50,424 bases of DNA. It comes from an uncultured Gammaproteobacteria bacterium. GTDB taxonomy: Bacteria; Pseudomonadota; Gammaproteobacteria; Steroidobacterales; XN24. The stretch spans positions 1 through 50,424 of the forward strand of contig CAMYOC010000036.1 of the NCBI GenBank assembly GCA_947259915.1, in the 5' to 3' direction. The position numbers were made by a program, and so were the translations under genes. The notes under the pieces are model-generated. The model was not told where the DNA came from and did not search any database. It saw only the letters and a list, made by a program, of their open reading frames with translations. This document shows positions 35,150 to 45,029 of this stretch, piece after piece; the stretch's first letter is position 1, and each line of letters begins with the position of its first letter.

Positions 35150-38100
35150 TTATTCCCCCGCCGGCCCGAAACCGCCACCGCCCGGCGTTTCGATGATCAA
35201 CACATCGCCCGACTCCATGCTCACCGTCGCGGTGGCTCCAAGGTCCTGCACGTTGCCGTCCCGGCGCTGTACCTGGTTACGGCCGACCGCCCCCGGCGCC
35301 CCACCGGCGACGCCAAACGGCGCGATGCGCCGGTGATTGGACAAGATGGCCGCGGTCATCGGTTGCAGGAATTCGATCTCGCGGCGTACGCCGTCGCCGC
35401 CGCGATGCCGGCCGCTGCCGCCGGAGTCTCGCCGGATCTCGAAACGCCGCAGACGCACCGGATAGCGCCATTCGAGGATCTCGGGGTCGGTCAGACGCGA
35501 GTTGGTCATATGGGTGTGGATCGCGGAGGTGCCATCGAAGTCCGGGCCGGCACCGGCGCCTCCGCACAGGGTCTCGTAGTACTGGTATCGCGCATTGCCA
35601 AAGGTCAGGTTGTTCATCGTGCCCTGGGCCGCGGCCAGCACGCCCAGAGCCCCATACAACGCGTCGACCACGCATTGCGATGTCTCGACATTGCCGGCGA
35701 CCACCGCCGCCGGTGGACGCGGATCCAGCAATGAGCCAGGCGGCACCCGCAGCTGCAGCGGCCGCAGACAGCCCTCGTTCAGCGGGATGTCGTGATCGAC
35801 CAGGGTCCGGAACACGTACAGCACCGCCGCCCGGCAGACCGCCAGCGGCGCATTGAAATTACTGGCACTCTGCGCCGAGGTGCCGTCGAAATCGACCACC
35901 GCGCTACGCGTTTCCCGGTCGACCTCGACGCGCACGGCGATGACCTCACCGCTGTCAAACTCGTAGCGGAAACTGCCGCTGCGCAGACTGCCGATAGCCC
36001 GTCTGACCGCTTCCTCGGCGTTGTCCTGCACGTGGGTCATATAGGCGCGCACAGTCTCGGTGCCGAACTGCCCGAGCATGCGCGACAGTTCCTCGAGACC
36101 ACGCGCGGTGGCCGCCAGCTGCGCCCTCAGGTCGGCCAGATTTTGTTCCGGGTTGCGCGCCGGGTACGGCCCGCGGGCCAGCACATCACGCATCTCTTGT
36201 TCACGGAACTGCCCATTACTGACCAGAGGCATACAGTCGATGAGCACGCCTTCTTCTTCGATCCGCGTACTGCCCGGCGGCATCGAGCCCGGCGTGATCC
36301 CGCCGATGTCGGCGTGATGGGCGCGTGCGGCGACATAGAACGAGGGCGCGGCGTCGCCTGCAGCGAAAAATGGCGAAACCACGGTCACATCGGGCAGGTG
36401 GGTGCCGCCGTCGTAGGGGGCGTTGAGCACAAAGCTGTCGCCTGACTGCATGCGCTGGCCGAAATGGCGGATGACCGTGCGCACGCTCTCGCCCATCGAG
36501 CCGAGATGGACCGGCATATGCGGCGCGTTGGCGACGAGTCCGCCGCCGGCGTCAAACACCGCGCAGGAGAAATCCAGCCGTTCCTTGATATTGACCGAAT
36601 GCGCGGTCTTCTCCAGCACCACGCCCATCTGCTCGGCGATATGCATAAACAGATTGTTGAATACTTCCAGCAACACCGGGTCGGGCTGCCCGGTGGCGGT
36701 CCGGTTCTCGGTCTGCTGGCGATCTTCGTGTCGGCGCAGCAGGAGGTTGCGCTGATCATCGAGCGTGACCGCCCATCCGGGCGCGACCAGGGTGGTGGTG
36801 TTGGTCTCGAGAATCAGCGCCGGCCCTTCGATCGACGCGCCTGGCAGCAGATGATGACGCTGATGGATCGGTGTATCTCGCCACTGACCGTCGATAAATA
36901 TCGGCCGGTAGTCGGCTGTCGGTGGGTTGGCATCTTCTTCCGCGCCTATCTCGCACGAGCCGCTGCCGGTCTCCCGCGCCACCGCCTCCACGCTCAGTGC
37001 CTCAATCACCTGTGGCTTGCTCTCGCGGAAACCGAATTGACGCAGATGGCGCGCGTCGAAAGCTGCGCGCACCGTCGCGGCGTCGGCATAGGGGATCTCC
37101 AGCACGGTGTCGGAACCTTCAAAACGGACAAATAGCGAGCGATGCAGACTGATCTCGCCGGTCGCACCCTGGGCCTGGAGATGCGCGGACATCTGTGTCT
37201 CCAGCGTTTCGAAACTCGGCGCCAGCGCATCGAGGCTGGTCTGGGTGAGCGGCGCTTGTACGGATTGCTGCTGGATTTCACGCAGATCGGCCAGACCCAT
37301 GCCATAGGCGGAGAGCACGCCGGAGAGCGGGTGGATGATCACCGTCGGGATGCCGAGGGCATCGGCGACCGCGCAGGCATGCTGACCGGCCGCACCACCA
37401 AAACAGCACAGCGCGAAGCGCGCGGTGTCGTGGCCGCGCTGGATCGAGATCTGCTTGATCGCCTGCGCCATGCGCTCGACCGCAATGCGGACAAAGCCCT
37501 CGGCGATCACCTCTGCGCTGAGCCGTTGACCGGTCTCGCTCTCGATCTGCCGCGCCAGACGCGCGAAGGCGTCACGCGTGGCCGCCGTGTCCAGCGCCTG
37601 GTCCGCGTTGGCGCCGAACACCTGCGGGAATCGGTCGGGCTGTATCCGTCCCAGACGCAGGTTCGCGTCGGTCACCGTGAGCGGCCCGCCGCGCCGGTAA
37701 CAGGCGGGTCCCGGATCGGCACCGGCGGACTCCGGGCCCACCTGGAAGCGGCGGTCGAGAAATTTCAGTACCGAGCCGCCGCCCGCGGCGACGGTATGGA
37801 TGCGCATCATCGGCGCCTGGATGCGTGCGCCGGCGACTTCGCTATCCAGGCTGCGCTCGAAATCGCCATCGTAAAGCGACACGTCGGTGGAGGTGCCGCC
37901 CATATCGAAGCCGATCAGATGATCGAAGCCCGCCGCGGTCGCGGTGGCGGCCATACCGACGACACCGCCGGCCGGGCCCGACAGGATGCTGTCCCGGCCG
38001 CGGAAGCTGCTGGCGCCGACCAGCCCGCCGTTGCTCTGCATAAAAAGCAGCCGCGGGTCCGGCAGCGCGGCCTCGAGGCGATCCACATAACGGCGCAGTA

Positions 38101-38773
38101 CCGGCGACAGATAGGCGTCGACCACGGTGGTATCGCCCCTGGCCACCAGCTTGGCCAGGGCGCCGACCTGGTGCGAGGCGGAGATCTGACTGAAGCCGAC
38201 ACGTCGCGCCATGCGCACCGCCATCGCCTCGTGCTTCGGTTCCCGGTAGCCGTGCATGAATACGATGGCCACGGAGCGCAGGCCACGGGCATGGGCCGCA
38301 GTGAGCCCTCGCGCCAGACCCATTTCATCCAGCGGCAGGATGACTTCGCCGTGCGCGTCGAGACGTTCGTCCACCTCGAGGACGTCAGCGTACAACGGTG
38401 TCGGCAGGCGTATATGACGATCGAACAACGCGGGACGCTGCTGATAGCCGATGCGCAGCGCATCGCCAAAACCGCGGGTGATCAGCAGCAGGGTCGGTTC
38501 GCCCTGACGCTCGAGCAGCGCGTTGGTGGCGACCGTGGTGCCGATGCGTATCTCGTCGATGACGGCGCCCGCATCCAGTCGCTCGCCGGCGCTCTTGAGA
38601 CAGGCGCGGATACCCGCGACCACCGCGTCGTCGTATTGACGCGGATTCTCGGACAGCAGTTTGCGCGCTTCGATGCGGCCGTCGGGATGCCTGGCCACGA
38701 CATCGGTGAAGGTGCCGCCGCGATCGATCCAGAACTGCCATCCGGCAGTGTTCGTGGTTTCAGATTGCGCCAT
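35150..38773 (-). CDS. 5-oxoprolinase / hydantoinase, fused A and B halves
   Basis: A 1207-residue enzyme, the usual length of fused 5-oxoprolinases, which open 5-oxoproline to glutamate using ATP. The A half (about 1-690) starts with the ATPase motif DRGGTFTD (17-24) and has [18 protein letters not shown] and [10 protein letters not shown]. The B half (about 691-1207) has [20 protein letters not shown] and [19 protein letters not shown], with GGGGFGP near the end. Related hydantoinase and acetone-carboxylase-like enzymes cannot be fully ruled out. The start at 38773 was chosen by family; AAGGGGGA is upstream. It is divergent from the symporter and upstream of DUF4442. Confidence 0.93.
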   Translation of the reverse strand: MAQSETTNTAGWQFWIDRGGTFTDVVARHPDGRIEARKLLSENPRQYDDAVVAGIRACLKSAGERLDAGAVIDEIRIGTTVATNALLERQGEPTLLLITRGFGDALRIGYQQRPALFDRHIRLPTPLYADVLEVDERLDAHGEVILPLDEMGLARGLTAAHARGLRSVAIVFMHGYREPKHEAMAVRMARRVGFSQISASHQVGALAKLVARGDTTVVDAYLSPVLRRYVDRLEAALPDPRLLFMQSNGGLVGASSFRGRDSILSGPAGGVVGMAATATAAGFDHLIGFDMGGTSTDVSLYDGDFERSLDSEVAGARIQAPMMRIHTVAAGGGSVLKFLDRRFQVGPESAGADPGPACYRRGGPLTVTDANLRLGRIQPDRFPQVFGANADQALDTAATRDAFARLARQIESETGQRLSAEVIAEGFVRIAVERMAQAIKQISIQRGHDTARFALCCFGGAAGQHACAVADALGIPTVIIHPLSGVLSAYGMGLADLREIQQQSVQAPLTQTSLDALAPSFETLETQMSAHLQAQGATGEISLHRSLFVRFEGSDTVLEIPYADAATVRAAFDARHLRQFGFRESKPQVIEALSVEAVARETGSGSCEIGAEEDANPPTADYRPIFIDGQWRDTPIHQRHHLLPGASIEGPALILETNTTTLVAPGWAVTLDDQRNLLLRRHEDRQQTENRTATGQPDPVLLEVFNNLFMHIAEQMGVVLEKTAHSVNIKERLDFSCAVFDAGGGLVANAPHMPVHLGSMGESVRTVIRHFGQRMQSGDSFVLNAPYDGGTHLPDVTVVSPFFAAGDAAPSFYVAARAHHADIGGITPGSMPPGSTRIEEEGVLIDCMPLVSNGQFREQEMRDVLARGPYPARNPEQNLADLRAQLAATARGLEELSRMLGQFGTETVRAYMTHVQDNAEEAVRRAIGSLRSGSFRYEFDSGEVIAVRVEVDRETRSAVVDFDGTSAQSASNFNAPLAVCRAAVLYVFRTLVDHDIPLNEGCLRPLQLRVPPGSLLDPRPPAAVVAGNVETSQCVVDALYGALGVLAAAQGTMNNLTFGNARYQYYETLCGGAGAGPDFDGTSAIHTHMTNSRLTDPEILEWRYPVRLRRFEIRRDSGGSGRHRGGDGVRREIEFLQPMTAAILSNHRRIAPFGVAGGAPGAVGRNQVQRRDGNVQDLGATATVSMESGDVLIIETPGGGGFGPAGE

Positions 38774-38865
38774 CGCCCGTGTCCCCCTTCGCTGCCGGAT
38801 TGTAACCGGACGGCGCCGTTGATCACCGGTGCTACACTCCGCGGGTGCCGGAGGACGCCGCATCC

Positions 38866-40278
38866 ATGAGCCAGGCCCAATCGATACTCCTCACCCTGAT
38901 CGTCTACAAGATCGTGCTGGTCTTGATCGGGGTGTGGGCCTCGCGGCGGACGCGTGACAACACGGATTTCTTTCTCGGCGGCCGCCATCTGGGGCCGACG
39001 GTCGCTGCCATCAGCGCTTCCGCCAGCTCTTCATCCGCCTGGACGCTGCTCAGCGTCAGCGGTATGGCCTATCTTTGGGGCCTGCCGGCCCTGTGGTTAT
39101 TCCCCGCGACGCTGATGGGGTTCCTGATCAACTGGATCTATGTAGCGCCGCGGCTGATGCGCGAGAGTCGCAACAACGGTGCGATTACCTTGACCGAGTT
39201 CCTCGCCGACTCGGTCGAACCGGGCGGTCGCCGGTCGGTGCTCACGCTGGGCGCCGGTATCGTGCTGTTCTCTTTCGTGTTCTATATCGCCGCCCAATTC
39301 CAGGCGGCGGGTGCGGCCTTCGCCACCAGCTTCGGTCTCAATACGGCGACCGCAGTGAGCATCGGTGCGACGGTCGTACTCGTCTATACGCTGCTCGGTG
39401 GCTTTTGGGCCGTCAGCGTGACCGACACGCTGCAGGGCTTGCTGATGGCACTCACCGCGCTGGTGTTGCCGATCATCGCGATGGCTCATGTCGGCGGTTG
39501 GGATGCACTGATCGATGCGTTACGCACGATGCCCGCGGGCGCTACGGTACAGACCAGCGGGATCGCCGGGATCGGTTTTGTGTTGGGCACGCTGGGTATC
39601 GGCCTCGGCTATCCCGGACAGCCCCATGTGGTCAATCGGTTTATGGCGCTGAGGGACCGCCGCGCGCTCGCCCAGGCACGGGTGATCGCGATCGCCTGGG
39701 CGATCGTGATCTATGGCGGCATGCTCCTGCTGGGGCTGTGCGGCCGGGTGTTGTATGCGGGGCTGGTGGAATCCGAGCACATCCTGTTCGAGATGGCGAC
39801 GCGGCTGATCTCACCGGTCGCCGCCGGCGTCATGATCGCCGCCGTGCTCTCCGCGATCATGTCCACCGCAGACAGCCAGCTGCTGGTGGCCGCCTCCGCG
39901 GTCACCAATGATCTCGGTGATCCGGAAGCCGGGCATCGGGCGTCGCTGCTGCGTTCGCGACTGGTGGTGGTGGCGATTTCGGTGCTCGCGGTAATCCTGG
40001 CGCTGGCCGTGCCGGACCGGATCTTTACCCGTGTGTTGTTCGCCTGGCACGCGATCGGTTCCGCTTTCGGTCCGGCGCTGGTGTTGCGTCTGGCCGGGGT
40101 GCGGCTCAGCGCCGGTGGTCTGCTCTGGTCGATGGGGACGGGCTTCGGTCTGACCGCGATCCTGCATTGGTTGCCCTACGAGGCCGGGCCGGGCGATACC
40201 CTGGAGCGGCTGCTGCCGTTGCTCGCGGCCACGCTGATCGCCTGGTCGACCCGGGTAAAACGGCAAGCCACGCTATGA
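38866..40278 (+). CDS. Sodium:solute symporter (SSS family, PutP-like)
   Basis: A 470-residue membrane protein with about 13 helices. The family signature appears as NTDFFLGGRHLGPTVAAISASASS near residue 33 onward, with GMAYLWGLPALWL, and later GYPGQPHVVNRFMALRD and AIMSTADSQLLVAASAVTNDL. This pattern fits sodium-coupled uptake of proline, pantothenate or related solutes. The ATG at 38866 has GGAGG about ten bases upstream; GTG at 38845 is an alternative. It is divergent from the 5-oxoprolinase gene, which suggests a role in uptake of pyroglutamate or a related compound. Confidence 0.92.
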   Translation: MSQAQSILLTLIVYKIVLVLIGVWASRRTRDNTDFFLGGRHLGPTVAAISASASSSSAWTLLSVSGMAYLWGLPALWLFPATLMGFLINWIYVAPRLMRESRNNGAITLTEFLADSVEPGGRRSVLTLGAGIVLFSFVFYIAAQFQAAGAAFATSFGLNTATAVSIGATVVLVYTLLGGFWAVSVTDTLQGLLMALTALVLPIIAMAHVGGWDALIDALRTMPAGATVQTSGIAGIGFVLGTLGIGLGYPGQPHVVNRFMALRDRRALAQARVIAIAWAIVIYGGMLLLGLCGRVLYAGLVESEHILFEMATRLISPVAAGVMIAAVLSAIMSTADSQLLVAASAVTNDLGDPEAGHRASLLRSRLVVVAISVLAVILALAVPDRIFTRVLFAWHAIGSAFGPALVLRLAGVRLSAGGLLWSMGTGFGLTAILHWLPYEAGPGDTLERLLPLLAATLIAWSTRVKRQATL

Positions 40279-40288
40279 GGTGGCGGCG

Positions 40289-41728
40289 ATGCGCTTGACG
40301 CGAAACATGCGACTGCTGCTGGCGCTGAGCGTGGTGCTGACCCTGCTCGGTATCGCCGGTGCCGCGGTCGGTCTGGCCGGTTCTCTGGCCGAAGTCTGGG
40401 CACGGCTGCGCAGCGGACCGGCACCGATCTTCTATGGGTTGCTGCTTTTCCTGGCTGCGGTATCGGTGCTCGGCGGCTGGCTGATCTGGCGGCTGCTGAT
40501 GCCGTCGCGCCGCAGGTCGGGGCGGAAAGAAATCGAGGCGCCGATAACCCGCGACGCGCTGGAGCAGCGTATCTCCACGGGTCGGGTCGAAGGCATCGAC
40601 GTCAGCGCCGCCGAGCGCGAGCTGGGCGAGCTGGCCCGGCGCCGCGATGCAGGACGACTGTTCCTGTGTGTCTTTGGCCAGATCAGCACCGGCAAGAGCT
40701 CGCTGATCCGCAGTCTGGCGCCGGACGCGGCCGTGACCACCGGGGTCACCGGCGGCACCACGCGGGAGATCGGACATTACCGTTGGTGCACACCGGGCGG
40801 CGACGAGATCATCCTGGCTGACGTCCCGGGTACCGCGGCGCCCGGCAGCGAGGCGGAAACCGCGGCGCTCGAGGAGGCGGTGCGTGCCCATGTGGTCATC
40901 TATACCTGTGATGGCGACCTCAGCGGCGAGCAATATCAGGAGTTGACCATGCTGGCCGCGCTGGACAAGCCATTGGTACTGGCGCTGAACAAAAGCGATC
41001 GCTATAGCGCCGGGGAGATCGATCTGTTGCGCGAACGGCTGCAGCAGCGTCTGGACGAGGCCGGGGCGGACGAAGCCGCCGTGGTCGTGGTCTCGGCGAG
41101 GTCCGGTGGCGATGGCGTCGCCGACCTGGCGGCCGCGATCCAGCGTCTGGTAGAGCGCAGTCCCGAGGCGCTGGATGCGTTACGCGACGCTGCCGTGTTT
41201 ACCATCGTGGCCCGCCGGCTCGACGCCGCCGCCACCGAGCGCCGGCGCGAGCGCAGCGCTGAGCTGGTCAAGAGCTATACGCGCAAGGCCGTAGTCGGCG
41301 CCGTTGCCGCCGTCAGCCCGGGCACCGATATCCTGATCCAGGGGTATCTGGGCACGGCGCTGGTGAAGGAGATGTGCGGGCTCTACGATGTCCCGGTCCG
41401 GGGCATCGACACCGACAGGCTGCTGCGGCTGAGCCAGAGCTATGTCGGGCGATCCCTGCCGATCCTGCTGGCGGTGGCCGGCAACGCGCTGAAGGCATTC
41501 CCGGGAGTCGGTACCATTGCCGGGGGGCTGACCCACGCGGTCGCATACGGGCTGATCTTCGACGCCCTCGGTCGCGGTCTGGCCGAGGCGCTGGACGAGG
41601 GTGGTGAATTGCGACCTGCGGCAGCAGCGCGGAAATTCCGGGAGAACCTGGGTGAAGATCTTCGGGCGCGGACAATCCGGATGGCGAAGCTGGTTCTGGA
41701 GGAGAAACAGACCGGCCGCGACCGATGA
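40289..41728 (+). CDS. Membrane GTPase, DUF697 family, first of a tandem pair
   Basis: A 479-residue protein. Two N-terminal membrane helices (about 11-33 and 46-70) precede an Era-like G domain with P-loop GQISTGKSS (130-138), DVPGT (G3) and LNKSDRYS (G4). The C-terminal DUF697-like helical region contains YLGTALVKEMCGLYDVPVRG. The start at 40289 follows GAGGTG. Its 3' end overlaps the next GTPase gene by about 77 bases. The pair probably acts at the inner membrane; the precise role is unknown. Confidence 0.88.
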   Translation: MRLTRNMRLLLALSVVLTLLGIAGAAVGLAGSLAEVWARLRSGPAPIFYGLLLFLAAVSVLGGWLIWRLLMPSRRRSGRKEIEAPITRDALEQRISTGRVEGIDVSAAERELGELARRRDAGRLFLCVFGQISTGKSSLIRSLAPDAAVTTGVTGGTTREIGHYRWCTPGGDEIILADVPGTAAPGSEAETAALEEAVRAHVVIYTCDGDLSGEQYQELTMLAALDKPLVLALNKSDRYSAGEIDLLRERLQQRLDEAGADEAAVVVVSARSGGDGVADLAAAIQRLVERSPEALDALRDAAVFTIVARRLDAAATERRRERSAELVKSYTRKAVVGAVAAVSPGTDILIQGYLGTALVKEMCGLYDVPVRGIDTDRLLRLSQSYVGRSLPILLAVAGNALKAFPGVGTIAGGLTHAVAYGLIFDALGRGLAEALDEGGELRPAAAARKFRENLGEDLRARTIRMAKLVLEEKQTGRDR

Positions 41729-42980
41729 GACGGAGACCGATGGCGGCGACGCCCATCTGGCGCTGGCCCGTCAGAGCCTGAGCGGTCTGCTCGACGACCC
41801 GCGCGTACCGGCCTCGGTGCGCGAGCAGCTGACGCGTGACTATGATGATCTGCGCCGGATGCTCGACAAGCTCGAACACGGGCACGTACACATCGCGGTG
41901 TTCGGCCGCGTCGGCGTCGGCAAGTCTTCGCTGCTCAATGCCTTGCTGGGTGAGGATCGTTTCTCGGTCAGCCCGCTGCATGGCGAGACCCGCGAGGCCG
42001 GCTATGCCAGCTGGCAGGAGGAGCGCAGCGGCGGCGTTTTCCTCATCGATACGCCGGGCATCGACGAGGTGGGTGGCGAGGAGCGCGAGCGCGTCGCCCG
42101 TGAGGCCGCGCAGCGCTCCGATCTGCTGATCTTCGTGGTCGAGGCCGATCTGACGGCGGTGGAACGCAAGGCGATGCAGGAACTCGCCGCCGCGGGCCGG
42201 CCGATGCTGGTAGTGCTGAACAAATCCGACCGTTACAGCGATGCCGAGATCGCCCAACTCGAGACCCGCCTCGCCGAGCATCTCGACGGCATCGCGAGTC
42301 CCCGCGACATCATCCCGGTTTGTGCCCGGCCCAGCTCGCGGCAGACCTCGCCAGAAGACGTGCAGCGGCTGCGGTTGCGGCTGTGGGAGATTCTCGAGCG
42401 TGACGGCAAGAGTCTGGCGGCGATGAATGCCAGTCTGTTTGCCGGTCAGCTCAGCGACGCGATCGGCGGACGGGTGGTCGAGGCACGACGTCACGTCGCG
42501 GAAAAGCTGGTGCGGACCTATTGTGTGGCCAAGGGCGTCGCGGTGGCTTTCAACCCGATCCCGATCGCGGATCTGTTCGCCGCCGCGGCCATCGACGGCG
42601 GCATGATCGTGCATCTGTCCCGTGTCTACGGGCTGCCGCTGAGCCGGCGCGAGGCCGGCTCACTGGTGTCGGTCATCGTGACCCAGCTCGCCGCACTGAT
42701 GGGGACGGTGTGGGTGCTGCATCTGTTGTCATCGGCGCTCAAAGCCGGCACCGGCGGGCTGTCCGTATTGCTCACCGGCGGCGCCCAGGGCGCTGTCGCC
42801 TATTACAGTACCTATCTGGTCGGCCGTGCCGCCGAGCGCTATTTTGCGCTCGGCAAGTCCTGGGGTCCCGCGGGACCCCAGGCGGTGGTCGAGGAGATCC
42901 TCGAGAGCGTGGATCGGGACTCGATTCTGCGTCAGGCAAAAAGCGAGCTCAGACAGCGGCTCGATGCGGCCCGGAGCTGA
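41652..42980 (+). CDS. GTPase, DUF697 family, second of a tandem pair
   Basis: A 442-residue protein with a basic, tryptophan-rich N-terminus (GWRSWFWRRNRP), then P-loop GRVGVGKSS (85-93), DTPGIDEVGG (G3) and LNKSDRYSDAE (G4), and a DUF697-like C-terminal region with GVAVAFNPIPIADLFAAAA and hydrophobic helices. The GTG at 41652 has GGGAGA a few bases upstream; upstream starts exist but would overlap the previous gene more. The gene resembles its upstream neighbour in domain plan, so the pair is an old duplication. The stop lies 3 bases before the alkyltransferase-like gene. Confidence 0.88.
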   Translation: MKIFGRGQSGWRSWFWRRNRPAATDETETDGGDAHLALARQSLSGLLDDPRVPASVREQLTRDYDDLRRMLDKLEHGHVHIAVFGRVGVGKSSLLNALLGEDRFSVSPLHGETREAGYASWQEERSGGVFLIDTPGIDEVGGEERERVAREAAQRSDLLIFVVEADLTAVERKAMQELAAAGRPMLVVLNKSDRYSDAEIAQLETRLAEHLDGIASPRDIIPVCARPSSRQTSPEDVQRLRLRLWEILERDGKSLAAMNASLFAGQLSDAIGGRVVEARRHVAEKLVRTYCVAKGVAVAFNPIPIADLFAAAAIDGGMIVHLSRVYGLPLSRREAGSLVSVIVTQLAALMGTVWVLHLLSSALKAGTGGLSVLLTGGAQGAVAYYSTYLVGRAAERYFALGKSWGPAGPQAVVEEILESVDRDSILRQAKSELRQRLDAARS

Positions 42981-42983
42981 TCC

Positions 42984-43328
42984 ATGGCGGGCCGTCACAG
43001 CGCGCGTATCCTGCGCACGGTACAACGCATCCCGACGGGTGCGGTCGCCAGCTATGGCCAGGTGGCCCGGGAGGCCGGGTTGGGTCGGCGGGCGCGGCTG
43101 GTAGGTCATGCGCTGCGCCATCTGCCGGCGGGCAGCGATGTGCCCTGGCACCGCGTGGTCAATGCGGCGGGGCGGATATCACTGCCGGCCGGGAGCGATT
43201 CGGGCCGCGAACAGCGTCGCCGGCTGGAGGAGGAGGGCGTGTTGTTCGAGGAGGGTCGCATCGACCTGCGGCGTTTTGGCTGGCAGCCCAGCCTGGATGA
43301 GCTGCTCTGGGGCCCCCCTGACCCGTGA
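42984..43328 (+). CDS. Alkyltransferase-like protein (ATL), MGMT family
   Basis: A 114-residue DNA-binding protein related to O6-methylguanine DNA methyltransferase. Motifs are PTGAVASYGQVAREAGL (17-33), VGHALRH and PWHRVVNAAG, in which Trp55 replaces the alkyl-acceptor Cys of the PCHRV motif. This marks it as an ATL: it binds O6-alkylguanine and flags it for nucleotide excision repair instead of removing the group. It starts 3 bases after the GTPase stop and is probably cotranscribed with it. Confidence 0.94.
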   Translation: MAGRHSARILRTVQRIPTGAVASYGQVAREAGLGRRARLVGHALRHLPAGSDVPWHRVVNAAGRISLPAGSDSGREQRRRLEEEGVLFEEGRIDLRRFGWQPSLDELLWGPPDP

Positions 43329-43444
43329 GGCTCCAGACCCGTAGGCCAGGATTGTTCTAGTATCGGCTACCAGGCCGCCGGCGCGTTGCTGACCGGCGCG
43401 CAGCGCCCGCATCGCCTGCACACACATGCCCCGGAGGACCTGTC

Positions 43445-43567
43445 ATGCCCTGTTTCCCGTCCAACGTCCCAAGGCGGCACCGCGTGAACGAGCCGGCAGA
43501 CGAGCGCCTGGTCGTGGCGCCGCATTGTCCCCGCGCCGACCGGGTCGGCAGGCGTAGACGGGGGTGA
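43445..43567 (+). CDS. Possible 40-residue leader peptide ORF coupled to hydrolase
   Basis: The frame reads MPCFPSNVPRRHRVNEPADE and ends RRRRG, with GGAGG seven bases before the ATG. Its stop overlaps the GTG of the hydrolase gene (GTGA). The hydrolase has no separate strong ribosome-binding site before its first GTG, so this short frame may serve as a translated leader. The peptide is basic and has no recognised domain, so it could also be only a chance frame in front of an internal start. Confidence 0.38.
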   Translation: MPCFPSNVPRRHRVNEPADERLVVAPHCPRADRVGRRRRG

Positions 43568-44082
43568 GCGTGACCGGTCTGTATGTCTGTTTCTCCCATG
43601 GCCAGGAAAGCGGGCCCTGGGGCACCAAGATCTCGGCCATGGCCGATCTCGCGCGGGATCGCGGCTGCGAGGTCGAGTCTCTGGACTATCGCGGCCTCGA
43701 TCAACCCGGAGATCGCGTCGCGCGACTGGTCGAGCATTGTCGGCCGCTGAACCAGCGGCTGGTGCTGGTCGGATCCAGCATGGGCGGGCATGTGGCCGCC
43801 GCCGCATCCGAACAGCTCGAGGTGGCCGGCCTGTTTCTGATCGCGCCGGCGTTCTATATGCCCGGCTACGAGGCAATCACGCCCACGCCGCGGGCATCAC
43901 GGGTCAGCGTCGTCCACGGCTGGCGCGACGAGGTGGTTCCGGTGGCCAACAGCATCCGCTGGTCTACCGAGCACCGCGCAGAGCTGCACGTGATCGACGG
44001 CGATCATCGCCTCACGGACCGGGTGTTCGAGATCAACCGCCTGTTCGACTGGCTGCTGCACGATCTGCAGCATGAGGATTAG
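43564..44082 (+). CDS. Small alpha/beta-hydrolase, YqiA/YcfP-like
   Basis: A 172-residue hydrolase. The oxyanion strand is VCFSHGQESGPWGTK, the nucleophile elbow GSSMGG has Ser72, the acid lies in VHGWRDEVVP, and DGDHRL has the catalytic His. The small size and this motif set match YqiA/YcfP-like esterases. Substrate unknown. Either GTG at 43564 or the internal GTG at 43570 could start it; the second has GGGGGTGA a few bases upstream. The gene converges with an SDR gene at 7 bases. Confidence 0.84.
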   Translation: MSVTGLYVCFSHGQESGPWGTKISAMADLARDRGCEVESLDYRGLDQPGDRVARLVEHCRPLNQRLVLVGSSMGGHVAAAASEQLEVAGLFLIAPAFYMPGYEAITPTPRASRVSVVHGWRDEVVPVANSIRWSTEHRAELHVIDGDHRLTDRVFEINRLFDWLLHDLQHED

Positions 44083-44089
44083 TCAGCGA

Positions 44090-44893
44090 TCAGTGGCGTT
44101 GTTCGATCGCGCGGCGCGCGATGCGATCGATCAGACCGGGCCAGATCAGCTTGAGCCATCGGCCCAGACGGCCACGCCGTGAGGTGATCAGCAGCCGCTG
44201 GCGTTTTGCCGCGGCAGCGACGATCAGCTCGGCACATCGGTCTGCGGTCATGATCCGGGATTCCTGCATCGGCGTTTTGCCCAGCGGCCGTCCGTCCGCA
44301 CCGAGTGCGCGTCGATGGATCTCGCTGACGACAAAATCCGGCGCCACGACCGTGACCGAGACGCCGTCATCGGCCAGCTCGATGCGCAAGGAGTCGAAGA
44401 ATCCGACCATCGCGTGTTTGGTCGCGCAATAGCCGGAGCGTGCGGGCACGCCGGTCAGACCGGCCACGCTGGCGACCGCAACGATCTGGCCCCGCGCGCG
44501 CTTGAGCCAGGGCAGGGCCGCCCGGGTGCAGTAGACGGCGCCGAAATAATTGACCGCCATGATGTGTTCAAGGATCGACAGATCCTCCAGCTCATCAAAG
44601 CGCGACCACATCGTGGCGCCGGCATTGGCGACGAGCACGTCGACGCCACCAAAATGCTCCACCGCCTGCGCGATCATCGCCTCACATTGAGCCGGATCGG
44701 TGACGTCGGTCGGAACCGCGATGGCGTGGGCACCGAGGCGCGCGCAGTCATCCGCCAGGGCCTGAAGCCGTTCGCGATTGCGGGCCGCAAGCACCAGCCG
44801 CGTTGGACGCGTGGCCAGATTCAGCGCCAGCGCACGGCCGATGCCCTCGGAGGCGCCGGTGATGACGATGGTCTTGTTGTCGAGGGAAGCCAG
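44090..44893 (-). CDS. SDR family oxidoreductase with apparent CTG start
   Basis: A 267-residue short-chain dehydrogenase read from CTG at 44893. It begins with ASLDNKTIVITGASEGIG, a complete cofactor-binding N-terminus, then LVLAARNRERLQAL, NAGA and the YCATK active site. GGAGGA sits eight bases before the CTG, an ideal ribosome-binding site. Between this CTG and the upstream in-frame TGA there is no ATG, GTG or TTG. The next usual start is an internal GTG at 44794 that would remove the TGASEGIG motif. The start is thus probably CTG, or the true start codon has been mutated or misread. Confidence 0.86.
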   Translation of the reverse strand: MASLDNKTIVITGASEGIGRALALNLATRPTRLVLAARNRERLQALADDCARLGAHAIAVPTDVTDPAQCEAMIAQAVEHFGGVDVLVANAGATMWSRFDELEDLSILEHIMAVNYFGAVYCTRAALPWLKRARGQIVAVASVAGLTGVPARSGYCATKHAMVGFFDSLRIELADDGVSVTVVAPDFVVSEIHRRALGADGRPLGKTPMQESRIMTADRCAELIVAAAAKRQRLLITSRRGRLGRWLKLIWPGLIDRIARRAIEQRH

Positions 44894-45029
44894 GATTCGA
44901 TCCTCCGCGCACCCTGCAGATCAGGGCCAAAGCCTAGCATGACGACCGTTGTGTACATGGCGCGGGTTTGCGCAGCCGCAGCGCCCGCATTACCTTCAGC
45001 AGGCCCGTGATAATCAATGAGGTCGAGAT

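Noticed and set aside
38819..38838. TTGATC and TACACT between the 5-oxoprolinase and symporter genes
   Set aside because: Only eight bases apart, which is too close for sigma70 elements.
45009..45014. GATAAT before the small lipoprotein gene
   Set aside because: It lies so close to the ATG that a transcript from it would lose the ribosome-binding site, and no -35 is present.
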